From: JASBTN01 sp965228805
GTDB taxonomy: Bacteria; Pseudomonadota; Alphaproteobacteria; Rhodobacterales; Rhodobacteraceae
Direction of reading: 5' to 3'
Assembly (NCBI RefSeq): GCF_965228805.1
Contig: NZ_CBDDIE010000003.1
Span: 1,612,001 to 1,676,000, forward strand
Length of the DNA: 64,000 nt
In this document: piece by piece, positions 1 to 8,875 of the stretch
Layout of the letters: every line of letters starts with the position of its first letter
How positions within the stretch are numbered: the stretch's first letter is position 1
Notes under the pieces: model-generated
Told to the model about the DNA's origin: nothing
Databases searched by the model: none
What the model saw: the letters and a program-made list of their open reading frames with translations, nothing else
Position numbers and translations under genes: made by a program

Positions 1-585
1 GGCATATTCGGTGCCGCCGATCAGGATCAGCTTCTTTTCGAAGTTCAGCGCGATGATGGTTTCGGACCGGCAACCGTGCTTGTCGGCATCCGCCTTGAAG
101 GACGGGCAGTTGATCACGGTGAACTCGGGCGAGAACTCGTCCAGCTCGTCGCGGTCGGGGCGGCGCAGCAGGTGGCGGATGAACAGGTTGTGCCAGGCCA
201 GTTCGGTGACCATGCGCACGTCCAGGCGGTGGGCCGGGTCCGCGCCGCCATACAGATCCTGCACGAAATAGTCCTTGCCCTTCATGTGCTCCAGCATGTC
301 GGCATGCAGCACGTCGAACTTGACCGGATCCATCGGCGGGTTGTTTTCCCACCAGATCGTGTCTTCGACGCAGGGCGTCTTGACCACGAACTTGTCCTTG
401 GGCGAACGACCGGTGTGCTTGCCGGTCTCGACCAGGAAGGCGCCTCCGTTGCCCAGGTGACCTTCGCCGCGCTTCAGAGCCTCTTCGACAAGCGCGGGCT
501 CCATGTAGTTGTAATAGACATTGCCGAGCCCCGTGATGCCTTGATCTTCCAGGCGACAAGCCGGGTTCACGCGTCCATTGGTCAT
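1..585 (-). CDS. pckA: phosphoenolpyruvate carboxykinase (ATP), 5' part only
   Basis: Reading the minus strand from the ATG at 585 gives 195 codons open to the left edge, so only the N-terminal third is present. ATP-dependent PEP carboxykinase converts oxaloacetate + ATP to PEP + CO2 + ADP, the first committed step of gluconeogenesis from C4 acids, in the cytosol. The oxaloacetate/PEP-binding motif HTGRSPKDK is at residues 57-65, and the fragment begins MTNGRVNPACRLEDQG. An AGGAG Shine-Dalgarno lies 9 nt before the ATG. The gene diverges from chvI; in Sinorhizobium and Agrobacterium pckA is also next to chvI and is linked to ChvG/ChvI regulation. Confident in family; the rest of the gene lies outside the window. 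Confidence 0.95.
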   Translation of the reverse strand, partial: MTNGRVNPACRLEDQGITGLGNVYYNYMEPALVEEALKRGEGHLGNGGAFLVETGKHTGRSPKDKFVVKTPCVEDTIWWENNPPMDPVKFDVLHADMLEHMKGKDYFVQDLYGGADPAHRLDVRMVTELAWHNLFIRHLLRRPDRDELDEFSPEFTVINCPSFKADADKHGCRSETIIALNFEKKLILIGGTEYA

Positions 586-940
586 CTGATTTAACTCCTG
601 TCGTCGGCTCTGGTCCTGTCTGCCGACGTATGGTTTCCACATGAGAGTGCGAAGGGCCATATCCGCACGCCGGGCCTCATGTGAACGAGGACCGGTGGCG
701 TGGCTATAACACGACGCTCGGACGGTGGAACAGGTCGCAAACGCAAAGTTAGCGATACCAAGACCCTGTTTGCGCAACCAATCGGAACGGAAAGTGAGGC
801 ATATTAGTCATTATTTTCCGATTTCGGGGGTTCAATGGCCTGGGTCGGGCCTTGATTCGCACTATTTTGTTGATTCCCAAGGCCGAAATCGGAAAAATGG
901 GAAAAAACACATGAAAACGAGCAGTACAAGGAACCCTCAC
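586..940. other. pckA/chvI divergent intergenic region
   Basis: This 355-nt gap between the divergent pckA and chvI starts must hold promoters for both. I see no gene in it. A TATAAC hexamer at 705-710 could be a -10 element toward chvI, but no convincing -35 is spaced 17 nt before it. The chvI-proximal half holds a long-armed inverted repeat, listed separately. Confidence 0.6.
814..896. promoter_or_regulatory. 14-bp inverted repeat upstream of chvI
   Basis: The arms TTTTCCGATTTCGG (814-827) and CCGAAATCGGAAAA (883-896) are perfect reverse complements 55 nt apart. The core octamer AATCGGAA also occurs at 780-787, as a direct copy of the one in the right arm. The right arm ends 44 nt before the chvI ATG. 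It could be an operator (ChvI autoregulation or shared pckA control) or a hairpin in the chvI leader; the sequence alone does not decide. Confidence 0.5.
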
Positions 941-1645
941 ATGTCGAGGATTGCGTTGGTCGACGACGACAGGAATATCCTGACGTCGGTCTCGATGACT
1001 CTGGAAGCCGAGGGCTTCGAAGTTGAAACCTACAATGACGGGCAGAGCGCGCTGGACGCGTTCAACCACCGCCTGCCGGACATGGCCGTCCTGGATATCA
1101 AGATGCCGCGCATGGACGGGATGGACCTGCTGCAGCGTCTGCGGCAGAAGACATCGACCCTGCCGGTGATCTTCCTCACCTCGAAGGATGACGAGATTGA
1201 CGAGGTGCTGGGGCTGCGCATGGGCGCGGATGATTACGTCAAGAAGCCGTTCAGCCAGCGCCTGCTGGTCGAACGCATCCGCGCGTTGCTGCGTCGCCAG
1301 GAGGTGATCGCCAATGACGACATCGGCCAGGTCGAGGAAAGCAAGACCATGGTGCGCGGGGACCTGTCGATGGACCCGCTGCGTCATGCGGTGACCTGGA
1401 AGGGCCAGGATGTGTCGCTGACGGTGACCGAGTTCCTGCTGCTGCAGGCGCTGGCGACCCGGCCCGGGTTCGTGAAAAGCCGCGATCAGCTGATGGATGT
1501 GGCCTATGACGACGACATCTATGTCGATGACCGCACCATTGACAGCCACATCAAACGCCTGCGCAAGAAGATGCGCGGTGCGGACTCCGAGTTCTCGGCG
1601 ATTGAGACGCTCTATGGGATCGGCTACAGGTATAACGAGGAATAA
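941..1645 (+). CDS. chvI: response regulator ChvI (OmpR/PhoB type)
   Basis: A 234-aa two-component response regulator. The receiver domain (about 1-120) has the acidic pocket D8-D10, phospho-acceptor D52 in LDIKMP, T80, and K102 in YVKKPF. A winged-helix DNA-binding domain of the OmpR type follows (about 135-230), with the usual DDRTIDSHIKRLRKK near the end. ATG 941 is chosen because AAGGAA lies 7 nt upstream and the protein then begins MSRIALVDDD as in relatives; an in-frame ATG at 911 is possible. It is followed by its kinase chvG and preceded by divergent pckA, the alphaproteobacterial arrangement. The family responds to acid and envelope stress through ChvG. Confidence 0.93.
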   Translation: MSRIALVDDDRNILTSVSMTLEAEGFEVETYNDGQSALDAFNHRLPDMAVLDIKMPRMDGMDLLQRLRQKTSTLPVIFLTSKDDEIDEVLGLRMGADDYVKKPFSQRLLVERIRALLRRQEVIANDDIGQVEESKTMVRGDLSMDPLRHAVTWKGQDVSLTVTEFLLLQALATRPGFVKSRDQLMDVAYDDDIYVDDRTIDSHIKRLRKKMRGADSEFSAIETLYGIGYRYNEE

Positions 1646-1679
1646 CCCCTAACCTACGGGGGCAAATCTGGACGACAGA

Positions 1680-3431
1680 GTGCGAGATACGGTGCGAGAC
1701 ACGAAAGCCTCCCCTGGTTCGGGCGTGGTTCTGGGCGAAGACTGGGTCTCGCCGCAGGGCACGGTGGACAGCGAGCTGCGCGCGCGGCGCGAACGGCGCG
1801 GGGTGATCTCGATCAACCGCTCGCCGCTGGCGCGCAAGATCATCACCTTCAACCTGCTGGGCATGATCGTCATGGTCGCCGGGGTTCTGTACCTGAACCC
1901 CTTCCGTGACAGTCTGGTGTTCCAGCGCGAAACGGCCCTGGTGGCCGAGGCGCAGCTGGTCGCCGACATGTTCGAAGCCACCCGCGCCCTGGATGGGGCG
2001 GCGGTCGATCCGGCGCCTGCCTCTGATGCTTCGCTGTTGCCCGCCGATCCGGCCCCGCTGGACCCGGCGACATTGCTGACAAGCCTGGACCTGTCCGCCG
2101 GGGTCGAGGCCTTTGTCTTCGACGCTTCCGAACAGCTTCTGGGCACCACTGTGGGGCAGACCCGCGCCGTGCCCGCCCCGGTCGAAGGGTTGGAGCATGA
2201 CGGGCGCTCGACCATCATTACCGACCTTCTGAATCGGGTGTGGGAGGGGATTTCCTCGCTGATCGCCTCGGGCGATCCGGTGCCCTCGCAGGTGGATGCC
2301 GAAGGCCAGGCCCGCGCCCTGGTCGCTGCCGCGCTAACCGGCACCACGCAGGTGTCGACCGGTGTGGACGGGACCGGCAGCACGGTCTTTTCCGTCGCCA
2401 CGCCGATCCTGGTCGATGGCCGCGCCGTGGGCGCGGTCGCGCTGACCTCGGCCTCCGGCGAGCTGGACGCGCTGGTGCGCAGCGAACGCGAACAGGTCTT
2501 GCAGATGTTCGTCATCGCCATCCTGGTATCGATCGGCTTGAGCCTGGTGCTGGCGTCCACCATTGCCAACCCGCTGTCGGATCTGGCCGCCGCCGCCGAA
2601 CTGGGCCGCGACAAGAACGCCAAGAAGGTCAATCCGGGCCGCGTGCGGATCCCCGACCTGGCAGGCCGTCCGGACGAGATCGGCCGCCTCTCGACCGCCC
2701 TGCGCGGCATGGTCGCAGCACTTTACGACCGGATCGACGCCAACGAACAATTCGCCGCCGACGTGGCGCATGAGATCAAGAACCCGCTGGCGTCCTTGCG
2801 CTCGGCCATCGGCACGCTGCGCTTTGCCAAGCGCGATGACCAGCGCGACAAGCTGCTGGATGTGATCGACCACGATGTGCGCCGCCTGGACCGCCTGGTC
2901 AGCGATATCTCCAACGCCTCGCGGCTGGACAGCGAGCTGGTGAAGGAGGAGGAAGAGGCTTTCGACCTTCTCAAGATGCTGCGCAACCTGACCGAATACC
3001 TGGGCAATGAAGCAGGTGAGAAGGGTGTGGATTTCATCACCGACCTGCCGCCCGATCCCATTGTCATTCAAGGGCTTGAGGCGCGACTGGCGCAGGTCTT
3101 TGTCAACCTGATCACCAATGCGCTGAGCTTCTGCGACGACGGCGACGCGATCCGCGTCTGGGCCCGCCACCGCGAAAACCGCGTGCTGGTGGTGGTCGAG
3201 GATACCGGGCCAGGTATTCCCGAAGAGGCGCTGGCGAAGATCTTCAACCGTTTCTATTCGGAACGGCCAGAAGGTCAGTTCGGCAATAACTCCGGCCTGG
3301 GGTTGGCGATCTCCAAGCAGATCGTCGAGGCCCATGGCGGCGTGATCTGGGCGGAAAACATCCGCCCGACCGATGCCGACATTACCTCGGAACCGCTGGG
3401 TGCCCGCTTCGTGGTGGGCCTGCCGCTGTGA
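1680..3431 (+). CDS. chvG: sensor histidine kinase ChvG
   Basis: A 583-aa inner-membrane kinase partner of ChvI. TM1 is about 54-74, a periplasmic sensor region follows, and TM2 is about 276-297, leading into HAMP. The HisKA domain has phospho-acceptor H364 in DVAHEIKNPL. The HATPase_c domain shows the N box (NLITNA), G1 (DTGPGIP) and G2 (GLGLAISKQIVEAHGG). The start is uncertain: GTG 1680 has no close Shine-Dalgarno and GTG 1692 is an alternative. The 3' end overlaps hprK by 4 nt (GTGA), so the kinase is translationally coupled to the PTS regulatory genes. Confidence 0.92.
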   Translation: MRDTVRDTKASPGSGVVLGEDWVSPQGTVDSELRARRERRGVISINRSPLARKIITFNLLGMIVMVAGVLYLNPFRDSLVFQRETALVAEAQLVADMFEATRALDGAAVDPAPASDASLLPADPAPLDPATLLTSLDLSAGVEAFVFDASEQLLGTTVGQTRAVPAPVEGLEHDGRSTIITDLLNRVWEGISSLIASGDPVPSQVDAEGQARALVAAALTGTTQVSTGVDGTGSTVFSVATPILVDGRAVGAVALTSASGELDALVRSEREQVLQMFVIAILVSIGLSLVLASTIANPLSDLAAAAELGRDKNAKKVNPGRVRIPDLAGRPDEIGRLSTALRGMVAALYDRIDANEQFAADVAHEIKNPLASLRSAIGTLRFAKRDDQRDKLLDVIDHDVRRLDRLVSDISNASRLDSELVKEEEEAFDLLKMLRNLTEYLGNEAGEKGVDFITDLPPDPIVIQGLEARLAQVFVNLITNALSFCDDGDAIRVWARHRENRVLVVVEDTGPGIPEEALAKIFNRFYSERPEGQFGNNSGLGLAISKQIVEAHGGVIWAENIRPTDADITSEPLGARFVVGLPL

Positions 3432-3868
3432 CGACGCAGTCCGGTTCTGGGCCGGGCGAGGTCTTTCACGCAACCACCGTCGCCATCAACGGCGAGGGGG
3501 TCCTGATTCTGGGGCCCTCCGGCAGCGGCAAGAGCGCGCTGGCGCTGGAACTGATGGCGCTTGGCGCGGTTCTGGTGGCTGATGACCACAGTCGCGTGAC
3601 CGCCCGAAACGGCCAGCTGATCGCCCATGCGCCGCCGCGTATGCAGGGTGTGATTGAGGCGCGCCATGTCGGGCTGATCCGCGTGCACCATGTCGAAACC
3701 GTGCCCCTGCGTCTGGCGGTGGACATGGGACAGGTGGAGCCCGAGCGGTTGCCGCAACCCAAAAGCCTCACGATATCGGGAACGGCGCTGGACTTGCTCT
3801 GGCGGGTTGACGCCCCACATTTCCCAAGTGCCATATGGCAATTGATGAATGGGGAAGCTGTTCGGTGA
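3428..3868 (+). CDS. hprK: HPr kinase/phosphorylase, short alphaproteobacterial form
   Basis: A 146-aa protein holding only the C-terminal catalytic domain of HprK; the N-terminal domain of Firmicutes HprK is absent, as is normal in alphaproteobacteria. Walker A is GPSGSGKS at residues 29-36. It should phosphorylate HPr (ptsH, three genes downstream) on a regulatory serine and also remove the phosphate. GTG 3428 overlaps the chvG stop (GTGA). A sugar-transport role is not implied: only regulatory PTS parts are visible here. Confidence 0.9.
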   Translation: MTTQSGSGPGEVFHATTVAINGEGVLILGPSGSGKSALALELMALGAVLVADDHSRVTARNGQLIAHAPPRMQGVIEARHVGLIRVHHVETVPLRLAVDMGQVEPERLPQPKSLTISGTALDLLWRVDAPHFPSAIWQLMNGEAVR

Positions 3869-4779
3869 CGGACAAGAAAGACAAGACCGCAGATGCTGCG
3901 GCGCAGCGCATCGTATTGGTGACCGGGGCCTCTGGCGCCGGGCGCACGACCGCGATCCGTGCGTTGGAGGATGCGGGTTACGAGGCGATCGACAACCTGC
4001 CCCTGCGCATGATCGAACGGTTGCTGGACACCACGCCGCTGGACCACCCGCTGGCCCTGGGTATCGACGTGCGCAACCGTGATTTTTCGGTCGAGGGCAT
4101 GCTGCAGGTGATCGACAGCCTCTCGGTGGATCCGCGTTGCGCGGTTGAACTGCTGTATCTGGATTGTTCTTCCGATGTGCTGATCCGCCGTTATTCCGAG
4201 ACCCGCCGCCGTCACCCCCTGGCCCCGTCGGAATCGCCCCAGGATGGCATCCTGCGCGAGCTGGAACTGCTTGCCCCGGTGCGTGCACGAGCCTCGGTGC
4301 TGATCGACACCTCGGACCTGTCGGTGCATGACCTCAAGGATGAGGTTCTGCGCTGGATCGGCCAGCCGGGGACCGAGATGCTGGCCGTTTCGGTGCAGAG
4401 TTTCAGTTACAAACGCGGCATCGCGCGGGGGCTGGACCTGGTGTTTGACGCGCGCTTCCTGCGCAACCCGCATTGGGAGCCCGCCCTGCGTGCGCTGGAT
4501 GGCCGCACGCCCGAGGTGGCCGCCTATGTCGCCGACGACGCGCGGTTCGACGAATTCTTCGACCGTGTGCATGGCATGGTCGAATTTCTGCTGCCTGCCT
4601 ATGGCGAAGAGGGCAAGAGCCACCTGTCGATCGGCTTCGGCTGTACCGGCGGCAAACATCGCTCGGTTGCGCTGGCGGAAAAGCTGGCAAATGCGCTTGC
4701 ACAGGCGGGCTGGCAGGTGTCAATTAGGCATCGGGAACTGGAGCGCCGGGCCGAGGGACAGGCCGGGGGCAAGCAATGA
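3865..4779 (+). CDS. rapZ: RNase adapter RapZ (YvcJ family P-loop protein)
   Basis: A 304-aa nucleotide-binding protein. The Walker A variant GASGAGRT is at 21-28, with Arg in place of the usual Lys. The C-terminal domain has the conserved GCTGGKHRSVALAEKL stretch. In Escherichia coli RapZ binds GlmY/GlmZ sRNAs and guides RNase E; whether this holds in alphaproteobacteria is unclear. GTG 3865 is chosen because it overlaps the hprK stop (GTGA) and follows GGGGAAG at a suitable distance; an in-frame ATG at 3835 would overlap hprK by more. It is co-operonic with hprK and PTS genes. Confidence 0.9.
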   Translation: MTDKKDKTADAAAQRIVLVTGASGAGRTTAIRALEDAGYEAIDNLPLRMIERLLDTTPLDHPLALGIDVRNRDFSVEGMLQVIDSLSVDPRCAVELLYLDCSSDVLIRRYSETRRRHPLAPSESPQDGILRELELLAPVRARASVLIDTSDLSVHDLKDEVLRWIGQPGTEMLAVSVQSFSYKRGIARGLDLVFDARFLRNPHWEPALRALDGRTPEVAAYVADDARFDEFFDRVHGMVEFLLPAYGEEGKSHLSIGFGCTGGKHRSVALAEKLANALAQAGWQVSIRHRELERRAEGQAGGKQ

Positions 4780-4795
4780 ATGGGGTAGTGGACGC

Positions 4796-5188
4796 GTGAT
4801 CGGGATCGTCATCGTCGCACATGGTGGTTTGGCTGGCGAATATCTTGCTGCGGTCGAGCATGTGGTCGGCAAGCAGGACGGCATGCGGGCCATCTCGACC
4901 GATGCCGAATGCGATCGGACAGACAAACGGTCGGAAATCCAGGCTGCGGCCGATGCTGTGGACATGGGCGACGGCGTGGTCGTGGTGGTGGACATGTTCG
5001 GCGGCAGCCCGTCAAACCTTTCGTTGCCCGCCTGCTGTAAAAGCGACCGCAAGATCCTTTATGGTGCGAACCTGCCGATGTTGTTGAAACTGGCAAAGTC
5101 CCGCCACCTGTCCGTGCCCCGCGCCACCGAGGCTGCGTTGAAGGCAGGACGTAAATATATTGATTGCATTGATGGCCCCCAGGAGTGA
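4796..5188 (+). CDS. PTS EIIA component, mannose family
   Basis: A 130-aa EIIA domain of the mannose/fructose family, beginning MIGIVIVAHGG. H9 matches the phosphorylated histidine, and the VVVVDMFGGSPSN motif is typical. It would accept phosphate from HPr-His. No EIIB, EIIC or EIID genes are near, so the role is probably regulatory (phosphorylation-state signalling to HprK or ChvG), as proposed for this cluster in other alphaproteobacteria. The GTG start at 4796 gives the usual family length; its Shine-Dalgarno is weak. Confidence 0.88.
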   Translation: MIGIVIVAHGGLAGEYLAAVEHVVGKQDGMRAISTDAECDRTDKRSEIQAAADAVDMGDGVVVVVDMFGGSPSNLSLPACCKSDRKILYGANLPMLLKLAKSRHLSVPRATEAALKAGRKYIDCIDGPQE

Positions 5189-5191
5189 CCC

Positions 5192-5470
5192 ATGTCGGAC
5201 CAGATGACGCGTACATTTGAGATCGTGAATGAAAAGGGCCTGCATGCGCGGGCCTCGGCCAAGTTCGTTGACGTGGTCGAGCAACATAACGCGACGGCAA
5301 GGGTCGAAAAGGATGGGTTGGACGCCGAGGGCGACAGCATCATGGGGCTTTTGATGTTGGCAGCGTCCAAGGGAACGACTATTGACGTGCAGACGTCCGG
5401 ACCCCAGGCCCAACAGCTGATGGAGGCTCTGGACGCCCTGGTGGCCGACAAGTTCGGCGAAGGCATGTGA
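5192..5470 (+). CDS. ptsH: phosphocarrier protein HPr
   Basis: A 92-aa HPr. The EI-dependent phosphorylation site is H18 in GLHARAS, and the HprK target is S49 in DSIMGLLML. AGGAG lies 6 nt before the ATG. Both phospho-sites are intact, which fits an active HprK in the same operon. EI (ptsI) is not in the window. The stop overlaps the next gene (GTGA). Confidence 0.93.
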   Translation: MSDQMTRTFEIVNEKGLHARASAKFVDVVEQHNATARVEKDGLDAEGDSIMGLLMLAASKGTTIDVQTSGPQAQQLMEALDALVADKFGEGM

Positions 5471-6375
5471 CAGACACTCGGGAAGGCGCAGAATTGGTCG
5501 ACAGCACGCAAACATCGGGAGCGAGTGGAGACACTCAGGACCGTCAGGCGCAACACTATGACCGCCGCTCGCTGACCTATGCGGACAGTTTCGACAACCC
5601 GTTCCAGGCGACGCTGGTGCGGGCGATCGAGTGGCTGACTGGCAAGATCACCATCATCCGCATGGTGCGCAAGCTGGAGCGCAAGGGCGCGCCAGTGGGC
5701 CAGCCCTTCTGGCGCGCCTGTCTGGACGTGATGGGCATTCCGCTGCTGACTCCGGAAGACCAGCTGGACAACATTCCTGCCGAAGGGCCCGTCGTGGTGG
5801 TGGCCAACCACCCGCATGGCATGGTTGACGGCATGATCCTGGCCGACCTGATCGGGCGGCGGCGGGACGACTATCGCATCCTGACCCGCGCGGTGCTGGA
5901 CGGGATCGACGAGGTCGCGTCGAGCTACATGATCCCGGTGCCCTTCCCGGACGACAAGGATGCGCAGAAGAAGATGGTCGAGATGCGTGCTCAGGCGATG
6001 GCGCACCTGAAGGCGGGCGGTCTGGTGACCCTGTTCCCCTCGGGAGTTGTGGCCAGTTCCGACAGTTTCTTCGGCCCGGCGATCGAACGGGAATGGAACG
6101 TCTTTACCGGCCAGCTCATTCGCCGTTCCGGCGCGCGGGTGGTGCCGATCTTCTTCCCCGGCTCGAACAGCCGCTGGTACCAGATCGCCAACCGGATCTC
6201 GGCGACCCTGCGCCAATCGCTCTTGCTGCACGAGATCGTGCATGCCTGCAACAAGCCGCAGGCGCCGGTGGTGGGCGAAGAGCTGACCGAGGCCCAGATG
6301 GAGCGCCTGCACAGCGATCCGCGCGGCTTCATGGCCTGGCTGCGTGACCACACGCTGAAACTGGGCCGTTCCTGA
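5467..6375 (+). CDS. lysophospholipid acyltransferase family protein
   Basis: A 302-aa PlsC-like acyltransferase. The catalytic signature is NHPHGMVDG (H115, D121), followed by a later FPSG glycerophosphate-pocket motif. There is no clear signal peptide; membrane contact is probably through amphipathic segments. It probably transfers an acyl chain to a lysolipid; the true acceptor (lysophosphatidate or an aminolipid) cannot be read from the sequence. GTG 5467 overlaps the ptsH stop, so it is translationally coupled to HPr and is the last gene of the chvI operon. Confidence 0.8.
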   Translation: MTDTREGAELVDSTQTSGASGDTQDRQAQHYDRRSLTYADSFDNPFQATLVRAIEWLTGKITIIRMVRKLERKGAPVGQPFWRACLDVMGIPLLTPEDQLDNIPAEGPVVVVANHPHGMVDGMILADLIGRRRDDYRILTRAVLDGIDEVASSYMIPVPFPDDKDAQKKMVEMRAQAMAHLKAGGLVTLFPSGVVASSDSFFGPAIEREWNVFTGQLIRRSGARVVPIFFPGSNSRWYQIANRISATLRQSLLLHEIVHACNKPQAPVVGEELTEAQMERLHSDPRGFMAWLRDHTLKLGRS

Positions 6376-6466
6376 GTTTTTCTGCACCTGCATGGCGCTG
6401 TTAACAGGCCGGTAATCTCGCTTTGTTAGACCGATGGTCAATCGGCGGCAAAGTGAGTGTAGTGCG

Positions 6467-8860
6467 ATGAACTTCAGATTCTCAGTCAAGGACATCAAGG
6501 TTTCCCGGGCCATTCTTCTGGTGCCCTTGATACCGTTCGTGGTTGCCGCGATATTGGCGACGCTGCAGATTCTGGAACAGAACCGCACAGTTGCCGGGCT
6601 TGATGCGCTGGATCGTATGGTCCAACCTGCCATCCTGGTCTCCAATGCGGTGCATGAACAGCAGAAGGAACGCGGCGCGACTGCGGTCTTCCTTGGCAGC
6701 GATGGCGAGAAATTTTCGTCCGAACTGGCGGCGCAGCGGCGGGAATCGGATGCGCGCCATGCCCTTTTTCGGGCCTATCTGGACGAGGTGGGCACGCAGA
6801 ACCTCGACCCGCGGCTCTCGGCGCGGATCGAGGCGGCGATCGCCAAGCTTGATAGGCTGCCGGATATCCGCAAACAGGTGGACGCGCTGTCGATCGAGGT
6901 CCCTGAGGCAATCGGCTTCTATACCGCGTTGAACGCGCAGATGCTTGAGTTGGTACAGTTGGTCGCCGAACTCAGCGTCCAGCGCGAGGTGTCGAACGCA
7001 ACCCTGGCGATGTACAATTTCCTTCAGGGCAAGGAACGGGCCGGGATCGAAAGGGCGCTCGGTAGCCTTGGGTACACGCGCGGCTATTTCGAACTGCGTG
7101 AGATCCTGCGCTTCCAGGGGCTGATCAGCGCTCAGGAAAGCTACTATTCCAGTTTCAACGGACTGGCGACGGAGGCGCAAAAGGCCCAGTTTGCCGAGAT
7201 TCTGCAATCCGAACCGTCGATGAAGGTGGACGTCATGCGTGCGCAAGCGCTGACACGCGGTGTCGCGGGCAATCTTGGCGGCTATACCGGGGAAGAGTTT
7301 TTCACCACCCAGACCCAGAAGATCAACCTTCTCAAGGGGCTAGAGGATCGCCTGGGCGAGGATCTGCGCGGCATGCTGGTTGCCATCCGCGCCGAAGCGG
7401 TGCGCCTGCAAAATATCGAAATCGGCCTGATTGTCGTTGCGGGCCTGCTGGCACTGGGTGTGTCGACGGTGATCGCCCGTTCGATCCGCACCGGTTTCGG
7501 CGCAGTCGTCACGGCGGCGCGGGAGCTGTCCGAGGGCAATCTTGATGTGACCTTGCCAGCCCCCAGCAGGAACGAGTTCGGCGAGGTGACCGCGGCGCTG
7601 GAAGTGTTCCGGCAGAACAGCCTGGACAATCGCGAGATGGCGGCCCGCGAACAGGCCGAGGCGGCGGCGCGCAAACAGGCCGAAGAGGCGGAGCAACTGC
7701 GTCAGACCGAAGAGGCGCAGCGCGAGGCCGAGGCGCAGCGCGCGGCCGCTCAGCGGGCTGAAGAGGCCCAGGCACGAGACCGGGCCGTGGCGCAGGAGAT
7801 TTCCAGCATGGTGGCGGCCTGTGCCCGTGGTGAATTCGACCAGCGCCTGTCGCTTGAGGGCAAGGAGGGGGTGCTGGGCGATATCTGCGTCGGCATCAAC
7901 CAGGTCTGCGAGATCGTAGATGAGGCCCTTGGCCAAATCCATATCGCGATGGAAACCATTGCCCATGGCAATTTGGGCTACCGCATGAATGCCGAGTTCC
8001 AGGGCGCGTTTGCGCGGATCCAGGACCAGATCAACCATTCGGTGCACAGTCTGGCCTCCAGCTTCTCCCGGGTCGGCCAGTCCAGTGACATGATCAACGG
8101 AACGACACAGGAAATTGCCTCTGCCGCGCAGGACCTGGCGGTGCGCACCGAACGCTCTGCGGCGACGCTCGAGGAAACGACAGCGGCGCTGAAGAGCCTG
8201 TCGCAGACCGTCAGTTCGACCGCCGAAGTGGCGGATCAGGCGAACCGGGATGCCTCCGATGTCTGCAAGGAAGTGTCAACCAGCAACGAGCTGGTGGACA
8301 CCACCATTGCGGCCATTCGCGAGATCCAGCAGAGCTCGACCGCGATCGGCGCGGCAATCCGGCTGATCGACGATATCACCTTCCAGACCAACCTTCTGGC
8401 GCTGAACGCCGGGGTTGAAGCCGCCCGTGCCGGTGAGGCTGGCCGTGGGTTTGCGGTGGTGGCTTCGGAAGTTCGTGATCTGGCGGCGCGTTCCGCCGAT
8501 GCAGCGCGCGAGATCACCGAGCTGGTGCGCAACAGCGAGGAACAGGTGGTACGGGGTGTCGAATTGGCGGATCAGACCGGTGACGCGCTGAAGTCGATCA
8601 ATGGCGCCGTCTCCGGAATTGCCACCCGGATCGGCGAGATCGCCCAGACCGCAACCGAGCAGTCCAACGGCGTGCGTGAGTTGAGCATCGCGGCAAGTGA
8701 ATTGGACCAGGTTACGCAACAGAACGCCGCCATGTTCGAGGAGGCCAGCGCCTCCAGCGCGGCGCTGCGCAGCGAGACCGAAAGCCTGGCCAAGGTGATC
8801 GCAGGCTTCCAGCTTGGCGAGGTGGCGGACACTTGGCCCGCCGAAAACCAGGTGGCCTGA
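6467..8860 (+). CDS. methyl-accepting chemotaxis protein with NIT sensor domain
   Basis: About 797 aa. TM1 lies close to the N-terminus, followed by a periplasmic region with a nitrate/nitrite-sensing (NIT) type signature (HEQQKERGATAVFLG), TM2 around residues 320-345, a HAMP domain, a long Ala/Glu/Arg/Gln-rich coiled coil with a second HAMP-like unit, and the MA signalling domain with its hairpin tip (NLLALNAGVEAARAGEAGRG). It should control a CheA/CheW array from the inner membrane. ATG 6467 gives the more natural N-terminus; ATG 6434 in frame adds 11 residues, and neither has a strong Shine-Dalgarno. No che genes adjoin it. Confidence 0.88.
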   Translation: MNFRFSVKDIKVSRAILLVPLIPFVVAAILATLQILEQNRTVAGLDALDRMVQPAILVSNAVHEQQKERGATAVFLGSDGEKFSSELAAQRRESDARHALFRAYLDEVGTQNLDPRLSARIEAAIAKLDRLPDIRKQVDALSIEVPEAIGFYTALNAQMLELVQLVAELSVQREVSNATLAMYNFLQGKERAGIERALGSLGYTRGYFELREILRFQGLISAQESYYSSFNGLATEAQKAQFAEILQSEPSMKVDVMRAQALTRGVAGNLGGYTGEEFFTTQTQKINLLKGLEDRLGEDLRGMLVAIRAEAVRLQNIEIGLIVVAGLLALGVSTVIARSIRTGFGAVVTAARELSEGNLDVTLPAPSRNEFGEVTAALEVFRQNSLDNREMAAREQAEAAARKQAEEAEQLRQTEEAQREAEAQRAAAQRAEEAQARDRAVAQEISSMVAACARGEFDQRLSLEGKEGVLGDICVGINQVCEIVDEALGQIHIAMETIAHGNLGYRMNAEFQGAFARIQDQINHSVHSLASSFSRVGQSSDMINGTTQEIASAAQDLAVRTERSAATLEETTAALKSLSQTVSSTAEVADQANRDASDVCKEVSTSNELVDTTIAAIREIQQSSTAIGAAIRLIDDITFQTNLLALNAGVEAARAGEAGRGFAVVASEVRDLAARSADAAREITELVRNSEEQVVRGVELADQTGDALKSINGAVSGIATRIGEIAQTATEQSNGVRELSIAASELDQVTQQNAAMFEEASASSAALRSETESLAKVIAGFQLGEVADTWPAENQVA

Positions 8861-8875
8861 TTCGCGGCGTGGCCG

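Noticed and set aside
749..1549. Minus-strand frame over chvI
   Set aside because: Antisense shadow of a clear response regulator gene.
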